A stretch of 64,000 nt of DNA from Sva-07 sp963728355 (GCA_963728355.1 CAVSJQ010000013.1:112646-176645), one strand, 5' to 3'; counted from the first letter of the stretch, positions 1-9,247 are shown. Notes: generated by a model from the sequence alone, not told the origin. Numbers and translations are program-made.

Positions 1-77
1 CGGGAGCCGTGACGTTGTGCCCTGGCGTCGACGCCGGTGTTCCATGAGCCTGTCGCTGTGCAATCGGACGGTTCGGC

Positions 78-1136
78 GTGATCGCACTGGCGATCGCCAC
101 GGCGATTGCCGTCGCCGTGGCCCTCTTCGGCACGCGTCTACTGATCGGTGTCCTCAGCGGACGAGGTGCCAGCCAGCCGATCCTCCAGCAGAACGCAGCG
201 AACGCAGTCGTGCCGCCGCACCAGCACAAGGCGGGCACGCCCACCATGGGTGGGTTGGCGATCCTCGCCGCAGCGCTGGTCGGCTATCTGCTCAGCCACA
301 TCAGAGCCGGCGTGGTGTTCTCCGACCAGACGCTGGTGGTCATCGGCGGCATCCTGGCGATGGCGGCCCTGGGCCTGGTCGACGACGCCGGCAAGATCCG
401 GGCGCGCCAGAACCGTGGCATCTACTGGAAGCTGAAGGGAGCGTTGTCGCTCGTCGTCTCGTTCGGCATCGCCACGGTGCTCGTCGTCACGACCGACATC
501 GACACGAGGGTGTCGTTGACCCGCGCCGACCTGCCGGGGTGGGAACTCGGGCCCGTGCTGTGGGTGCTGTGGGCCGGGTTGATCATCTTCGCCACCGCCA
601 ACGCCGTGAACGTCACCGATGGGCTCGACGGACTGGCAGGAGGATCGGCGCTGCTCGGGTTCTTCGCCTTCACCGGGATCGCGTTCTGGGCCCTGCGCAA
701 CCCGGAGATCTACGGCGACGTCGTCAACCCGTACGACCTCGCGGTGCTGGCGGCGGCGTTCGCCGGGGCGTGCGCCGGGTTCATCTGGTGGAACGCGGCG
801 CCAGCGCGCATCTTCATGGGCGACGTCGGCGCACTGGCACTCGGAACGGCACTGGCGCTGCTGGCGCTCACGACGAACACGCACCTCCTGCTCGTGCTGA
901 TCTGCGGCATCAACGTCATCGAGGCCGGTTCTGTCGGCCTGCAGATGACCGTGTACCGGGCGTCGGGCCGACGTCGGCGGCTGTTCCGACTCTCTCCTCT
1001 CCACCACCACTTCGAGCTCGTCGGCTGGCCCGAGACCACCGTCATCGTCCGGTTCTGGCTGATCTCGGGCGCCTGCGTCGCGGCCGCGGTCGCCGTGTTC
1101 GTCGCCGACTTCACCCACCAGAACGTGACACCGTGA
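78..1136 (+). CDS. mraY: Phospho-N-acetylmuramoyl-pentapeptide transferase (MraY)
   Basis: MraY moves phospho-MurNAc-pentapeptide from UDP onto undecaprenyl phosphate at the inner face of the membrane, giving lipid I for peptidoglycan. The 352-residue protein is polytopic and close to the usual length. It carries the family motifs in order: GTPTMGG near residue 55, VDDAGK, NAVNVTDGLDGLA, FMGDVGALALG and the histidine motif SPLHHHFE followed by GWPE and RFW. The start is a GTG at 78; no strong ribosome site is visible. Normally the gene lies between murF and murD, but here the next gene is an aldo/keto reductase, so it is either at the end of a cluster to the left or isolated. Assignment to MraY rather than to a WecA-like transferase rests on the HHH motif. 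Confidence 0.92.
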   Translation: MIALAIATAIAVAVALFGTRLLIGVLSGRGASQPILQQNAANAVVPPHQHKAGTPTMGGLAILAAALVGYLLSHIRAGVVFSDQTLVVIGGILAMAALGLVDDAGKIRARQNRGIYWKLKGALSLVVSFGIATVLVVTTDIDTRVSLTRADLPGWELGPVLWVLWAGLIIFATANAVNVTDGLDGLAGGSALLGFFAFTGIAFWALRNPEIYGDVVNPYDLAVLAAAFAGACAGFIWWNAAPARIFMGDVGALALGTALALLALTTNTHLLLVLICGINVIEAGSVGLQMTVYRASGRRRRLFRLSPLHHHFELVGWPETTVIVRFWLISGACVAAAVAVFVADFTHQNVTP

Positions 1137-1186
1137 CATCCCCACAGGCGGATCACCGACGCGCCAGCCTCAGAGGTGGCCTCCAC

Positions 1187-1192
1187 TACCGT
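1187..1192 (+). promoter_or_regulatory. Putative -10 box TACCGT for the aldo/keto reductase
   Basis: TACCGT ends 7 nt before the ATG at 1200, which fits a leaderless transcript. It supports ATG 1200 over the upstream in-frame GTG at 1176. No clear -35 is seen. Confidence 0.45.
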
Positions 1193-1199
1193 TGTCGAC

Positions 1200-2084
1200 A
1201 TGACTTCGTTGCCCGCTGCGCCGTTCGGTTCCACCGGTCACCAGTCGACCCGGGTGATCTTCGGGGCGGCTGCGCTCGGTGGCATGAGCCAGGAACGCGC
1301 CGACGCCACGCTGGCGCAAATCACCGACTGGGGTGTCAACCACATCGACACTGCGGCGTCGTACGGAGCGTCGGAGGACCGGTTGGCTTCATGGCTCTCC
1401 CAACATCGCAACGACGTCTTCCTCGCGACCAAGACGGGGGAGCGCAGCGGCGCCGATGCCCGCGCGGAACTCGAGCGGTCGCTGGAGCGCATGGGCGTCG
1501 ACCGGGTCGACCTCGTCCAGCTGCACAACCTCGTGGAGGAGGACGAGTTCGCCACCGTGTTCGCCCCGAACGGAGCGGTCGAGGCACTCGCTGCCGCACG
1601 TGACGAGGGCCTGGTGTCGCACATCGGCGTCACCGGTCACGGCCTTCGCATTCCCGGGATGCACCTGCGGAGCCTCGAGCGCTTCGACTTCGCGTCCGTG
1701 CTGTTCCCGGTGAACTTCGTGCTGCTCGACAACCCGGCCTACCGGTCCGACGTCGAGGAACTGCTCCAGGTGTGCGCTGAACGTCAGGTCGCCGTGCAGA
1801 CGATCAAGTCGATCGCCCGCGGCCGCTGGAACGACGGTTCGTCGCCCCACTTCAGCTGGTACGAGCCGCTGACCGACCCGGAGGCCATCTCCCGTGCGGT
1901 TCGGTTCGTGCTGTCGAATCCGCAGATGTTCCTCAACACCACCAGCGATGCTCGACTGCTGCCCACGATCGTCGCGGCGGCCTGCGGCGACCTGTCGGCG
2001 CCGAGTTCCGATGAGATGCGCGCCGATGTCGCCGAACAGGGCATCACGCCGCTGTTCGACGGCGCCGCCCTCGAACGCATCTGA
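1200..2084 (+). CDS. Aldo/keto reductase family protein
   Basis: This is a NAD(P)H-dependent aldo/keto reductase of 294 residues. The N-terminus has the family beginning (FGSTG, then GAAALGG). The catalytic tetrad region is recognisable: D in NHIDTAASYG with its Tyr, Lys in LATKTGE, and His in VDLVQLHNL. The physiological substrate cannot be told from sequence. The frame opens at GTG 1176, but ATG 1200 fits the family N-terminus and sits 7 nt behind a TACCGT box. It lies between mraY and a repeat-bearing gap, with no obvious operon partner. Confidence 0.85.
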   Translation: MTSLPAAPFGSTGHQSTRVIFGAAALGGMSQERADATLAQITDWGVNHIDTAASYGASEDRLASWLSQHRNDVFLATKTGERSGADARAELERSLERMGVDRVDLVQLHNLVEEDEFATVFAPNGAVEALAAARDEGLVSHIGVTGHGLRIPGMHLRSLERFDFASVLFPVNFVLLDNPAYRSDVEELLQVCAERQVAVQTIKSIARGRWNDGSSPHFSWYEPLTDPEAISRAVRFVLSNPQMFLNTTSDARLLPTIVAAACGDLSAPSSDEMRADVAEQGITPLFDGAALERI

Positions 2085-2123
2085 CCCGGGCCGGCTCCCG
2101 CGCTCGCACCCGGCCCCGAAACA

Positions 2124-2231
2124 TGTGCGGATCTGCCCGCTGAGTGCAACGATCTGCGCACGTTTCCGATGAGCGCTGGACGCGAGCAGAAATGTGTGCG
2201 GATCTGCCCGCTCAGCGCAACGATCTGCGCA
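2124..2231. repeat. Two direct copies of a 37-bp stem-loop repeat
   Basis: Copies lie at 2124-2160 and 2195-2231, 71 bp apart. Each has the 10-base arm TGTGCGGATC and the arm GATCTGCGCA, which pair over all ten positions with two G-U pairs when read as RNA. The 17-base loops differ at two positions (TGCCCGCTGAGTGCAAC versus the CTCAGC form). The pair sits between the aldo/keto reductase and the 3' end of the protease gene, so it may act as a terminator for either. It is a different family from the GATGAGC palindromes elsewhere in the window. Confidence 0.7.
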
Positions 2232-2282
2232 AGTTTCGCGTGAGCGCGTGAGCGCGTGGCCGGTGGCGGCGTGCGGTGGGTG

Positions 2283-4067
2283 TCAGTTGGTCCGGACGGG
2301 TGCGATGCGGACGGCTCCGCGGCGCTCGGTGATGTCGGTGTACTCCGCGACGATCGACTTGATCTGGGCGCCTTCGAGTTCGTCGCTCTCGCACAGTCCA
2401 TCGGCGATGCGCAACAACGCCTCGCGGTAGTTCGACGTCATCAGCGCCGCACGTTGGGAACCCTCGACCAGCAACGCCTCGGCGGCCTCGCGGCTACGCT
2501 CGTCGGACAGCACCTTGGCCACGAGGTTGGCCGCCGTGGGGATCGCTGCCGCCTCCAGGCTGAGTAGACCCGGCCCGTTGCCGAGCTGTCCGACCAGCTG
2601 CGACGCGATGTTGGTCGCCACTGCGAGGTCCGATGAGATTCCACTCGACGCCTCGCCGTACTCCTGCAGCTCGGCCGCGCGTCCGGCCAACGCGACACAG
2701 ATCAAGTCCCGTGCGTCGCTCGGCGTCTTGAGGAACCGCTCCTCGACGTCGCCGTGGGCGACGAGTCCCAACGCAGCCGACCGCCGCAGGATCGACGCCA
2801 TCTTCACGTCGCGGCGGGTGAGCACTGCGGTGAGCGCATGGCCCGCCTCATGGACGGCGATGCGACGACGCTCGTCGGGGTGGTAGCCCATTTCGTGGGC
2901 GACGCCGACCTCGGTGACCAGCTGGGCCTGGAGCACGTCGGTGACGCTCATCGACGTCCGGCTGTAGCGCAGTGCGATGATCAACGCCTCGTCGAGGAGC
3001 TTCTCGATCTTGACCGGCGTGTATCCGGCCGACAGGTCAGCGATCAGAGCGGCGGTGACCTCTGGTTCGTGGTTCTTCTTCGCCAGGTAGTACCCGGCGA
3101 TCGCCAGGCGATCCGCCCGTGGGGGCAGGTTGAACCCGATCACGCGGTCGAAGCGACCGGGCCGCAGCAGTGCGGGGTCGAGGTCGGCGGCCCGGTTGGT
3201 CGACGCCACGATCAGGATGTTCGCTTCGCTGCGCTTGGGGCGTGGCCGGCGACGGTCGGCGGGCAGGAACCCGTTGAACCAATCGATGAACCCGGCTTTG
3301 AACTTCTGGCGCCCGGTCGGCAGGTCGAAGCTCTGCATCTGTACGAGCAGCTCGTTGACGACGCCGACGATGCCTTCGCGCATCGAGCCGGTGTTCATGC
3401 CGCTGCGGGCACCGCCGATCGCATCGAACTCCTCGATGTAGCCGATGGCTCCGCCCTCCTCGCGGGCCGCCTTGCGCAGCGCCTTGAAGAAGGAGCGGAT
3501 CTTCTTGTTGGTCTGGCCGTAGTACATCGACTGGAACTCGCTGGCCGACACGAACAGGAACGGCACGCCGGCCTCGGCCGCCATCGCCTTGGCGAGGTAC
3601 GTCTTGCCGGTGCCAGGCGGCCCTTCGAACAGCACGCCCCTGCGGGCGTTGCCGCCCATCTCGCGCTGGAAGGTTTCCGACGCGAGGAACAGGTTCATCG
3701 AGTCGATGGCTTCCCGTTTCGTCTGGTCGGCGCCGACCACGTCGTCGAGACGGATGTTCGAGTCCGACGCCCGCAGCAGCGTGTGCGGTGAGCGGCCGGC
3801 GGTGAGGAACGGGATGAAGATGACCGTACCGAGAATCAGGATCAGGCCGAGGGCGATGATGATCTCGGGATTGCCCATCAGCCAGCCGGGCACGCCGAAG
3901 CGGATCTGGTTGTCGTTGACGAGCCGCCAGAGCAGGTAGGCGAAGACGACGCCGAGGATCAACAACCATTTCTTGAGTCGCTTCTGACGCGTGCGCTCTC
4001 GGTTCGCATTGGCGTCGATGTCCTTGCCCGACAGCATTTCGCCGGTGCTCAGTCGTGCCATCTCCAT
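2283..4067 (-). CDS. FtsH-like membrane AAA+ zinc metalloprotease
   Basis: This is a membrane-anchored ATP-dependent protease related to FtsH, 594 residues. Two hydrophobic segments lie near residues 34-49 and 68-88, then comes an AAA module with Walker A GPPGTGKT (about 149-156). The peptidase domain has the zinc motif HEAGH (about 406-410) and the third ligand in SSDLAVAT (Asp about 480). It is atypical. The Walker B box reads GYIEEFDAIG, with Glu where FtsH has Asp. The pore FVG is YYG, and an extra basic loop (about 255-281) precedes sensor 1. The frame extends upstream to 4139, but ATG 4067 has an AAGGGG ribosome site 6-8 nt before it. This looks like an FtsH paralogue rather than the housekeeping FtsH. 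Confidence 0.85.
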   Translation of the reverse strand: MEMARLSTGEMLSGKDIDANANRERTRQKRLKKWLLILGVVFAYLLWRLVNDNQIRFGVPGWLMGNPEIIIALGLILILGTVIFIPFLTAGRSPHTLLRASDSNIRLDDVVGADQTKREAIDSMNLFLASETFQREMGGNARRGVLFEGPPGTGKTYLAKAMAAEAGVPFLFVSASEFQSMYYGQTNKKIRSFFKALRKAAREEGGAIGYIEEFDAIGGARSGMNTGSMREGIVGVVNELLVQMQSFDLPTGRQKFKAGFIDWFNGFLPADRRRPRPKRSEANILIVASTNRAADLDPALLRPGRFDRVIGFNLPPRADRLAIAGYYLAKKNHEPEVTAALIADLSAGYTPVKIEKLLDEALIIALRYSRTSMSVTDVLQAQLVTEVGVAHEMGYHPDERRRIAVHEAGHALTAVLTRRDVKMASILRRSAALGLVAHGDVEERFLKTPSDARDLICVALAGRAAELQEYGEASSGISSDLAVATNIASQLVGQLGNGPGLLSLEAAAIPTAANLVAKVLSDERSREAAEALLVEGSQRAALMTSNYREALLRIADGLCESDELEGAQIKSIVAEYTDITERRGAVRIAPVRTN

Positions 4068-4097
4068 GGTGATCCCCTTCGTCGCGGTCTGCCGGAG

Positions 4098-4130
4098 CGT
4101 TACGCCGGGGGTCTGACCCCTGGTGTAACG
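4098..4130. repeat. 33-bp palindrome upstream of the FtsH-like gene
   Basis: The arms CGTTACGCCGGGGGT and ACCCCTGGTGTAACG pair at all 15 positions on the plus strand (two G-U), around the loop CTG. On the minus strand 13 of 15 positions pair. It begins 31 bp upstream of the protease ATG. It could be an operator, a leader hairpin or a single member of a palindromic repeat family. Confidence 0.55.
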
Positions 4131-4312
4131 ACTGACCACCGAACGTAGTCCGAGAGCACCGTGGGTGACCTGGGGCAGCGGGTCAAGCTTCGGTCAAGGT
4201 TCGGTCAACCGCCGCTCACGTCGAGCGGATGGGCGAGCCGACGGAACGGGAAGGCTGAGATGGGCGCGACGCCGAGGTGGCGGGGTCCGCCCGAATGATC
4301 GGGCTGCTGACG

Positions 4313-4318
4313 TAAGGT
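4313..4318 (+). promoter_or_regulatory. Putative -10 box TAAGGT for the DUF2269-like gene
   Basis: TAAGGT ends 6 nt before the ATG at 4325, consistent with a leaderless mRNA. Confidence 0.4.
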
Positions 4319-4324
4319 TCCGGC

Positions 4325-4777
4325 ATGATCGCCGCCTACCGGGAAACCGGCTACAACGTCATGCTGTTCCTCCACATCGTGACCGCCTTCGTCGCGTTCG
4401 CTCCCGCCTTCGTGCACCCGCTGTTGGCGAACCAGACCAAAGCGCTCGACGCAGCGAACCGTGGCAAGGTGCTCACCATGATCGCCGGCAACGGCCGGCG
4501 CATCTACGCACCGGCGCTGATCCTCACCGGGTTGTTCGGCTTCGCTATGCAGGGGATGTCCGACGGCGTGATCGAGTTCAGCCAGACATGGTTCTGGTTG
4601 GCGATCGTGGTGTGGCTCGCAATGAACGGTGTGCTGCATGCGGTGGTGCTCCCGGCCGAGCGGGTGGTGGCCGGAGGCGACGAATCGGCGGCGAAGAAGG
4701 TCGATGCGGGTGGCATCGCCCTGACGGTACTGCTGCTGTTCATGCTCTACCTCATGGTGTTCCGGCCGGGATTCTGA
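4325..4777 (+). CDS. Small integral membrane protein, DUF2269-like
   Basis: This 150-residue protein has about four hydrophobic helices, near residues 13-35, 57-78, 84-106 and 129-147. Between the first two comes HPLLANQTKALDAANRGK, and a Lys/Ala linker precedes the last helix. The arrangement resembles DUF2269-type predicted membrane proteins; no catalytic motif is visible. It has a good ATG start behind a TAAGGT box and lies 46 bp before kgd. Function unknown. Confidence 0.65.
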   Translation: MIAAYRETGYNVMLFLHIVTAFVAFAPAFVHPLLANQTKALDAANRGKVLTMIAGNGRRIYAPALILTGLFGFAMQGMSDGVIEFSQTWFWLAIVVWLAMNGVLHAVVLPAERVVAGGDESAAKKVDAGGIALTVLLLFMLYLMVFRPGF

Positions 4778-4823
4778 CGTCGCTCACATCCTGGCCGGTC
4801 GGGGGTCGCGCCCGAGCGGTACC

Positions 4824-7800
4824 ATGTCCCGCGTGGCAGCACCAGATGGTCAAGGCTCGGGGTTCGGGGCGAACTCCTGGCTCGTCGAGGAGATGTACGA
4901 GCAGTTCGTGGCCGATCCGGCCTCGGTGAGCGAATCCTGGCAGGAGTTCTTCGCCGACTACCACTCCCAGGCTCCGAGTGTCGCCGCAGCCGCCGCAACG
5001 TCGCCGGCGGTCCGCGCCATCGCCGACGCACACCGGGCGCCGAGCGACGACGATCACGTTGGCGGCAACGGCGCTGCCCCCGCTCCGGCCGCCGCCGCAC
5101 CCGCCGCTCCCACGCCCCCCGCTCCGACACCTGCTGCTCCCGCTCCGACACCCCCAGCCCCCGCCGCTGCAGCGCCGAAGCCGGCCGCACCCGCGCCCGC
5201 AACCGAGGGCAAGGCGGAGCCGGACGGCGAGGAGCCGGGTAAGCCGATCCGCGGGGCCGGCGCCGCCATCGCCGCGAACATGGAACGCAGCCTCACCGTG
5301 CCGACGGCGACCAGCTTCCGCAACGTTCCGGCCAAGCTCCTCGAGATCAACCGGAAGGTGATCAACGGCTTCCGCGCCCGCACCGGCCAGACCAAGATCA
5401 GCTTCACCCACCTGATCGGCTACGCGATCGTTCGGGCCATCGCCGACGAGGTGCCGGCGATGAAGAACACCTACGTCGAAGGTGCCGACGGCAAACCACG
5501 CCTCGTCCAGAACGAGCACGTGAACATGGGCCTCGCCGTCGACGTGGAGAAGGCCGGCGGTCGCACGCTCGTCGTCCCGGTGCTGCGCGACGCCGACACG
5601 CTGGACTTCAACGGATTCCTCGCCGCGTACGAGGAGATCATTCGCAAGGTCAAGACCAACAAGCTCACCGTCGACGACTTCCAGGGCGCCAACATCAGCC
5701 TGACCAACCCGGGCACGATCGGCACGGTGCAGTCGGTACCCCGGCTGATGCCCGGCCAGGCGGTCATCGTCGGCGTCGGCAGCATCGACTATCCCGCCGA
5801 GTTCGAGGGCGCCGACCGCCGCAACCTCAGCTCGCTCGGTGTGAGCAAGGTCGTCACGATCACCAGCACCTACGACCATCGCATCATCCAAGGCGCCGAG
5901 TCGGGCCTGTTCCTCAAGCGCGTGCACGAGCTTCTGCTCGGCGAACACGATTTCTACGAGGACGTCTTCCAGGCGCTCGACATGCCGTATGAGGCGGTCA
6001 AGTGGCGGCCCGACACCTTCCCGATCGACCGTGAGGAGGCGATGCTCGCCAAGCAGATGGCGGTCGCCAAGCTGATCCGTGTCCATCGCGTCCGCGGGCA
6101 CCTCATCGCCGACCTCGACCCGCTGCGATGGAAGGAGCCGCTCACCCCGCGCGAACTCGACCCCGCCACGTACGGCCTCACGATCTGGGACCTCGATCGA
6201 GAGTTCCTGACCGACGGTGTCGGCGGCGTCGACAAGCTGCGCCTCGGTGACCTGCTCGGTGTGCTGCGCGACGCGTACTGCCGCACCATCGGCGTCGAGT
6301 ACATGCACATCCAGAACACCGACGAACAGCAGTGGATCCAGGAGCGGTTCGAGGGGCCGCAGCCGCAGATGTCCAAGGAGCGCAAGCACCGCATCCTCGA
6401 ACGGTTGAACGCCGCGGAGAGCTTCGAGAAGTTCCTTGCGACCAAGTACGTGGGTACCAAGCGGTTCGGGATCGAGGGCGCCGAGTCGGCGATCCCGATC
6501 CTCGACGAGATCCTGTCGAACGCCGCCGACGCCGAGTTCGACGCGGCCGTGCTCGGCATGGCCCACCGGGGCCGGCTCAACGTGCTGTCGAACATCATGG
6601 GCAAGAGCTACGAGGCGATCTTCTCCGAGTTCGAGGGCCACATCGACCCGTCGTCGGTGCAGGGCTCCGGCGACGTCAAGTATCACCTGGGGATGAAGGG
6701 CAAGTTCGTCAGCCCGTCGGGCGCCGACGTCGCGATCGAGCTCGCCGCCAATCCGAGCCACCTCGAGACGGTCGGGCCGATCGTGATGGGAATGACCCGG
6801 GCGCTCCAGGACCAGATCGATCCGCCCGGCGCATTCAGTGTGTTGCCGGTGCTGATCCACGGCGATGCGGCGTTCGCCGGCCAGGGGATCGTCGCCGAGT
6901 CGCTCGCCATGAGCGACATCGGCGGCTACCGGATCGGCGGCACCATCCACCTGATCATCAACAACCAGATCGGGTTCACCACCGCACCGCAGTATGCGCG
7001 GTCGTCGATTTACTGCTCCGACGTCGCCAAGACCATCCAGGCACCGATCTTCCACGTCAACGGCGATGATCCCGAGGCCTGTGTGCGCGTCGCCGAGCTG
7101 GCGTGGGAGTACCGACAGCGCTTCCACAAGGACGTCGTCATCGACATGGTCTGCTACCGGCGCCACGGCCACAACGAAGGCGACGACCCGAGCTACACCC
7201 AGCCGCTGATGTACAAGGCGATCTCCGATCGGCGCAGCGTCCGCAAGCTCTACGTCGAATCGCTGGTGCGGCGCGGTGACATCACCGTCGAGGAGGCCGA
7301 GGACGCACTCAGCGACTTCCACGACAAGCTGCAGGTCGCGCTCGACGAGACCCGTTCGCACGCTCCCGCCGCGATCACGGTGCCGAAGCCGCCGCGGCCG
7401 TTGGGCGTGCTGCCGCACATCCTGACCGGGGTGGCGCGACCGGTGCTCGACCGGATCTTCTCGAAGCTCACCGAGTACCCGGAAGGCTTCACGATCCATC
7501 CGAAGCTCGCCCGCCAGTTCGAGGGCCGCAACAAGCTCTACGCCGACGGCGAGGTCGACTGGGCGACCGCCGAGGCACTGGCGATCGGGTCGCTCGTACT
7601 CGAGGGCCACCCGGTACGTCTCGCAGGGCAGGACTCGCGGCGCGGCACGTTCAGCCAGCGCCACGCGGCGTTGATCGATTTCGACACGGGCGAGGCGTGG
7701 ATCCCCCTCGACGACCTCGACACCGACGACCACGTCTGGGTGTTCGACTCGCTGCTGTCCGAGTACGCCGCGCTCGGCTTCGAATACGGCTACAGCCACG

Positions 7801-8579
7801 CCAACCCCAACGCCCTGGTGATGTGGGAGGCCCAGTTCGGCGACTTCATCAACGGCGCCCAGATCGTGATCGACCAGTACATCGTCGCCGCCGAGGACAA
7901 GTGGGATCAGCGCAATGGCGTCGTGTTGCTGCTGCCGCACGGCTATGAGGGCCAGGGCCCCGAGCACAGCTCGGCGCGCATCGAGCGGTTCATGACGCTG
8001 GCCGCCGAGGACAACATGCAGATCGTCAACACGACGACCGCAGCGAACTACTTCCACCTGTTGCGCCGTCAGGTTCACAGCGAGCGCCGGACGCCGTTGA
8101 TCGTGTTCAGCCCCAAGCAGGGTCTGCGCATGAAACAGACCCGTTCCCCGGTCGACGCGCTCACGCAAGGTTCGTTCCAGGAGGTGCTCGACGATCCGGG
8201 CAACCTCGATCCGAGTGCCGTCACCCGCATCGTGTTCTGCTCGGGCAAGGTGGCGTGGGACGCCATCGACGAACGCGATCGTCGGGGCGCACCGGTGGCC
8301 GTCGTGCGCATCGAGCAGCTCTATCCGTTGCCGATCGAGCAGATGCAGCAGATCCTGCAGACGTATTCGAACGCCCGCGAGTTGGTCTGGTTGCAGGAGG
8401 AGCCCGAGAACATGGGCGCCTGGAACTTCATCGAACACAAGGTGTGGCGCGTCAAGGAACAGGGCTACGACCTGCGCCACGTCGCACGCGTCGAATCAGG
8501 CAGCCCGGCCACCGGCTCGAAGGCGATCCACGACCAGGAGTTGGCCGATCTCATGGAGCGCACCTTCCGCGACCTCTGA
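4824..8579 (+). CDS. kgd: Multifunctional 2-oxoglutarate metabolism enzyme (decarboxylase/dehydrogenase E1 + succinyltransferase)
   Basis: Actinobacteria fuse an E2-type acyltransferase to the E1 subunit of 2-oxoglutarate dehydrogenase; this 1251-residue protein has that layout. Residues 1-45 are the E1 N-terminal helix region (NSWLVEEMYEQFVADP). Residues about 50-145 form an Ala/Pro-rich linker. The acyltransferase domain follows (about 150-385) with catalytic DHRIIQG (His352), and no lipoyl domain is present. The rest is the thiamine-diphosphate E1 part, including GMAHRGRLNVLSN and the metal/ThDP region from HGDAAFAGQG to NNQIGFTT. It links the TCA cycle to succinyl-CoA or succinic semialdehyde formation. 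The ATG at 4824 gives the usual N-terminus. It appears monocistronic. Confidence 0.96.
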   Translation: MSRVAAPDGQGSGFGANSWLVEEMYEQFVADPASVSESWQEFFADYHSQAPSVAAAAATSPAVRAIADAHRAPSDDDHVGGNGAAPAPAAAAPAAPTPPAPTPAAPAPTPPAPAAAAPKPAAPAPATEGKAEPDGEEPGKPIRGAGAAIAANMERSLTVPTATSFRNVPAKLLEINRKVINGFRARTGQTKISFTHLIGYAIVRAIADEVPAMKNTYVEGADGKPRLVQNEHVNMGLAVDVEKAGGRTLVVPVLRDADTLDFNGFLAAYEEIIRKVKTNKLTVDDFQGANISLTNPGTIGTVQSVPRLMPGQAVIVGVGSIDYPAEFEGADRRNLSSLGVSKVVTITSTYDHRIIQGAESGLFLKRVHELLLGEHDFYEDVFQALDMPYEAVKWRPDTFPIDREEAMLAKQMAVAKLIRVHRVRGHLIADLDPLRWKEPLTPRELDPATYGLTIWDLDREFLTDGVGGVDKLRLGDLLGVLRDAYCRTIGVEYMHIQNTDEQQWIQERFEGPQPQMSKERKHRILERLNAAESFEKFLATKYVGTKRFGIEGAESAIPILDEILSNAADAEFDAAVLGMAHRGRLNVLSNIMGKSYEAIFSEFEGHIDPSSVQGSGDVKYHLGMKGKFVSPSGADVAIELAANPSHLETVGPIVMGMTRALQDQIDPPGAFSVLPVLIHGDAAFAGQGIVAESLAMSDIGGYRIGGTIHLIINNQIGFTTAPQYARSSIYCSDVAKTIQAPIFHVNGDDPEACVRVAELAWEYRQRFHKDVVIDMVCYRRHGHNEGDDPSYTQPLMYKAISDRRSVRKLYVESLVRRGDITVEEAEDALSDFHDKLQVALDETRSHAPAAITVPKPPRPLGVLPHILTGVARPVLDRIFSKLTEYPEGFTIHPKLARQFEGRNKLYADGEVDWATAEALAIGSLVLEGHPVRLAGQDSRRGTFSQRHAALIDFDTGEAWIPLDDLDTDDHVWVFDSLLSEYAALGFEYGYSHANPNALVMWEAQFGDFINGAQIVIDQYIVAAEDKWDQRNGVVLLLPHGYEGQGPEHSSARIERFMTLAAEDNMQIVNTTTAANYFHLLRRQVHSERRTPLIVFSPKQGLRMKQTRSPVDALTQGSFQEVLDDPGNLDPSAVTRIVFCSGKVAWDAIDERDRRGAPVAVVRIEQLYPLPIEQMQQILQTYSNARELVWLQEEPENMGAWNFIEHKVWRVKEQGYDLRHVARVESGSPATGSKAIHDQELADLMERTFRDL

Positions 8580-8621
8580 GGCGGTCCGACGAACCGATCC
8601 CGCCTCGGGACCGAAGAATGG

Positions 8622-9239
8622 TTATCGAAGAGCGATGCCGAGCACACGTTCCAACTCGGCGATGGCAGGTTCGGCGGCGCCGACCTTGATCGTGGTCATG
8701 CCCATCGCCTTGGCCGGCTTGAGATTGATGCCGAGGTCGTCGAGAAACACGCATTCGCTCGGTTCGACGCCCACGAGTCCGCAGGCGATCTCGTAGAAGC
8801 GCGGCTCGGGTTTGCGGCAACCGACCTTGCTCGATTCGACGACGTGGTCGAACATCACCATCACGTCGCCGATCTCCATGCGCTGCTCGCCGCCGACGAC
8901 GTTGTTCGTGAGACACGCCGTGCGGTAGCCCGCACGGATCACGCGATCGAGCGCCGTCACCATCTCCGGGCGGATCTCACCCGAGAGCAACCCGAGCACG
9001 TCGGCGCCGGGGACGCGATGCCCGAGCGCCTCGGACTCGTCGGCGAACAGCACATCGAACTGTTCGGGTGTGACGTCGTTGCGCTCGAGGAGCGCCCACG
9101 CGTTCGTGTCGGGATCGGTGGCGTTGACGCCCCGGATGAAGTCGACGGGAAGACCATTGGCGGCTTCATAGCGGTTGAACGCCTCGAACGGGCTGGACAG
9201 GATCACGCCGCCGAAATCCCAGAGTACTGCTCGGATCAT
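8622..9239 (-). CDS. HAD superfamily hydrolase (subfamily IA)
   Basis: This is a small-molecule phosphatase-type HAD protein of 205 residues. Motif I is LWDFGGVI, with nucleophile Asp8; the usual second Asp is Gly, as in the DFGGV branch. Motif II is LTNN, motif III the Lys of CRKPEPRFY, and motif IV FLDDLGIN. A helical cap lies between motifs I and II. The substrate is not predictable. The gene converges with kgd; its ATG at 9239 is preceded by TAGGCT, 8 nt upstream. Confidence 0.85.
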   Translation of the reverse strand: MIRAVLWDFGGVILSSPFEAFNRYEAANGLPVDFIRGVNATDPDTNAWALLERNDVTPEQFDVLFADESEALGHRVPGADVLGLLSGEIRPEMVTALDRVIRAGYRTACLTNNVVGGEQRMEIGDVMVMFDHVVESSKVGCRKPEPRFYEIACGLVGVEPSECVFLDDLGINLKPAKAMGMTTIKVGAAEPAIAELERVLGIALR

Positions 9240-9247
9240 GGTCGGCG

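Noticed and set aside
4752..8480. 1242-residue frame antisense to kgd
   Set aside because: A mirror of kgd codon bias; kgd has complete family motifs along its full length.
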